The notes under the pieces were generated by a model. That model searched no databases and was not told the DNA's origin. It was given only the letters and a program-made list of their open reading frames with translations. Shown here in pieces: positions 7,668-10,113 of a DNA stretch of 10,113 nt. Source of the DNA: Paraglomus occultum. Taxonomy: Eukaryota; Glomeromycota; Glomeromycetes; Paraglomerales; Paraglomeraceae. The stretch lies in contig CAJVPJ010001390.1 in the NCBI GenBank assembly GCA_910592205.1, positions 1-10,113 on the forward strand. The letters run 5' to 3'. Position 1 is the stretch's first letter; the number at the start of each line of letters is the position of its first letter. A program made the translations under genes and the position numbers.

Positions 7668-10113
7668 ATCTCATAATATCTTTGACTCCGAAGACTATGT
7701 ATTAATTGCCCAATCTAATATTCTGTGCTGTGTGCTTGTCTGTAACGTTAAAACCTTTGATATTTGATTTCTTCGACTTTTTGCTAATGGGCATGTCATT
7801 AAACATTGTACGTATGTTAACGGGTTTTGCAGATCGAAAGAATAATATTGCTAACAATCCAAAACTTTTAAGTCACTTGGATTGAAGTATCGTATATTCG
7901 AAAATTGGTCCACTACGACGACAATATGTAGCAAAAAACACTTCAATCTTTAAATTGCAAGACTACCGTATTATATCATTCTTCCTTTTACTGGTCATGG
8001 GAATATTTACTCCAGCCGGCTCAATAAATTAGAAGAAAACGTATTGCGACAGCATGCGTGATATTGTTTTGCAGTTGAGTTGACATTATATGACCATGAG
8101 CAATTATTGTGCTACATTATCGCTTATTGTAGGGCGTGCATTATTGTTTTCACATATGTGTATTTAAAACATATCTAGTTCGAACGACGCATGTTAATTT
8201 TTGGTAGGTATAAACTTGCTGCATTTGACAAATATTCTTACTGCATTCATTATCAAAAGTATGTACACGCTCGCGCTGTTATGAAATTTGCAGAAACTGA
8301 AGCAAGAGACATATGAAGTTATGCAACAGAGATTACATTGTAGCGCACGTTTTTGGAACAATTATTGCTATACGCGAATGATTTTTTACCAAATAATTAT
8401 TTATATGCCATCTCCAAAAACTTTGAACAACAAACTGTCTTTTTGGACATGTTGTAGAGCCATAAGCAAATAAAGTTTTATAGTTTTTGTGGAATTGCAT
8501 GGTAACGTGACATCATGCAATATAGGCTATCAGTCGATAGAGAGATAATGTTACAAATTGGTGCAAATATAAAAGTTGTAATGAGCGCAAATTACAATGT
8601 CGTTTATAGTGCTAATACTGTATCATTCTTCTCGCTATAAAAATACATGTTTATGAATAAACTGTGATCATGAAACTCTACGCCTACAATTAACCAGCGT
8701 CATACCCATCAAGTGCTTTTAATTTTCAAGGTCCAAGATACCTCAATCGTGAGAGTTTAGCAGCTTAGCAGAATCAAACAACACTTTAAATAAGTTAGCT
8801 AGATTTTTGCCTTGTTTCATGCATAGTATCTTCAACATTATCAAAATGTAACGTGGAAGTATTACCAAGAATAAACCAGTGATTTGTAGTCATGTATACA
8901 GCGAGTACAGGGAATTTATTGCTTGTTATTATGTCATGACGTAGAAAACACTTTACAACACATGTGCATATTTATGAATATGTAATCGTTGCATTACAAA
9001 GAATTAACTAGTTTGGTTTAGCTAAAATTGTTATCTAGAATAGTTGTTTCAGCCTACGGTTTCTTTTACAGTTGCGATGCCTAAAAATCTCATGCGTCGA
9101 GTCATCTTTACTCTTCGCTACATCGCGCTAACCTTTGTGTCTTTGACAAATAGTAGATCAAAAAATTATCAATATCATCCAAATCAAGGCCTTTTTCACT
9201 ATTGTTAAAGCTAAAATCGTAACATTCGGTTACACGTATGTCAAACCGAGGTGAAAAATAATCAGCTGCAGTCTTTTCTTAATATATTCAACATCTAAAA
9301 AACCGTTAACCTATAGTTAATTGTCAAATGTTCCGAAAACTGAACAATTCTATCAAATTTATTTACATTTGTTTAAAGTTGCGTCTAAATTGCTGACTCT
9401 TCTTGGATACACAGAGAATCATAAGACAATATTAATCATCCCGCTTCTTTCGAGCAGTAGCTGGTCTGAAAATTACGAAGAGAACAACTTTATAGACAAT
9501 CTGGCTCACATTGATACGGTTTTTTTGGCATATAGCGTAAATGTATTGTAAAAAAAATATCAAAGACACCGATTTGTTGTGAGTTATGGAGTTGGAAAGA
9601 GCCTAGAGTTGTTTATATAGCCGTGGAGCCGGGAATAACAATAGCAACTACGACAACAAAATTTAAAATAGACGGTCAACGTTTGGCATTACGATACTAT
9701 CAGTATTTTAATAACAACGCGTAAAAGTAAAGTATATCATTGAAACGTCATTTTGACTATAAAAGAGTCAAATCAGAGTAACAATAGCAGTTGCAAAAAA
9801 TTCGGTTGTTTACCTGATTGCGCTATGAAGTCGAGTCATTCGGAGACGCAAAAAACGAAGGTCCATATATGATATCTTATTGTTAGAAACGAATAACGTA
9901 TAATGACTGTGTTTGTATTAAATAAAAGTGACGATATTAACCCGTACTTGTGTAGAATTTAGCCTAAAATGATGTTATGTTAAAAATAATGCAAGTATTT
10001 CGAAGACTTTCATCAGCTATTCTTTTTTTAAACAACGCAAACACACAATATTTCTCGGCAGCAGATATAGTCTGCCTTGTGGTTAATAAGTGAAACTGGT
10101 AAGTTATGAAAAA
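7668..10113. other. Gene-free region, nothing recognised
   Basis: Nearly 2.5 kb to the right edge holds no open frame that I can defend. Two frames of 61 and 76 codons on the + strand (8288-8473 and 9321-9551) begin with TTG and show no domain. No tRNA, rRNA, transposon ends or long repeats were seen. The sequence keeps many CpGs (for example in clusters near 8010-8070, 8180-8190 and 8266-8278), in contrast to the gene bodies. A TATA-like CTATAAAAG lies at about 9757-9765 on the + strand and a GGTAAGT donor-like site at 10097-10103. Neither can be tied to a gene. Confidence 0.5.

Noticed and set aside
8288-8473. 61-codon + strand frame followed by AATAAA at about 8469
   Set aside because: It starts with TTG and has no recognisable domain. 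AATAAA is expected by chance in such AT-rich DNA.
9321-9551. 76-codon + strand frame
   Set aside because: The start is TTG, there is no domain, and the length is reachable by chance. It might be an exon of an unseen gene, but nothing supports that.
9754-9770. TGACT...AGTCA inverted repeat around a TATA-like sequence
   Set aside because: The arms are only five bases and no gene is attached. It is likely chance.

Overview
The window reads as AT-rich nuclear DNA of a fungus, most probably an arbuscular mycorrhizal fungus (Glomeromycotina, Rhizophagus-like). This is inferred from the gene family rather than from any marker. It carries three tandem, same-strand (minus) paralogues of a BTB-BACK-TLDc protein. 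Each has one short spliceosomal intron at the same place. Large tandem families of BTB proteins, many joined to a TLDc domain, are typical of Rhizophagus genomes. There are no bacterial-type operons, ribosome-binding sites or RNA genes.

Layout, left to right on the + strand (each gene is read right to left): gene 1 (1-1109; its 3' end lies beyond the left edge); its upstream region (1110 to about 1843); the 3' flank of gene 2 (about 1951-2622); gene 2 (2623-4157, 482 aa); its upstream region (4158 to about 4889); a scar of array fragments (about 4950-5240) and an unassigned spacer; the 3' flank of gene 3 (about 5397-6036); gene 3 (6037-7550, 480 aa); a short conserved upstream block (7551-7667); and 2.4 kb with no recognisable gene to the right edge. 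Duplication copied the whole unit (3' flank, gene and upstream region), not only the reading frame.

Each protein has an N-terminal BTB domain, almost all of it on exon 1, then BACK and a C-terminal TLDc domain on exon 2. The family logic suggests a BTB/BACK adaptor, possibly for a Cul3 ubiquitin ligase, carrying a TLDc domain of the type linked to oxidative-stress resistance and V-ATPase regulation. No substrate can be read from the sequence.

The most interesting non-coding signal is the CpG distribution. CpG is kept in exon 1 and the upstream regions (hand count 25 in 786 bp of exon 1) but nearly absent from exon 2 (10 in 3133 bp) and scarce in the 3' flanks. A relict copy of the upstream module at about 4950-5095 has three CpGs replaced by TpG or CpA. 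This is what cytosine methylation and deamination of gene bodies and array debris, sparing the promoters, would leave. I found no clear case for a wholly new system; the window looks like an evolving tandem family with readable scars.
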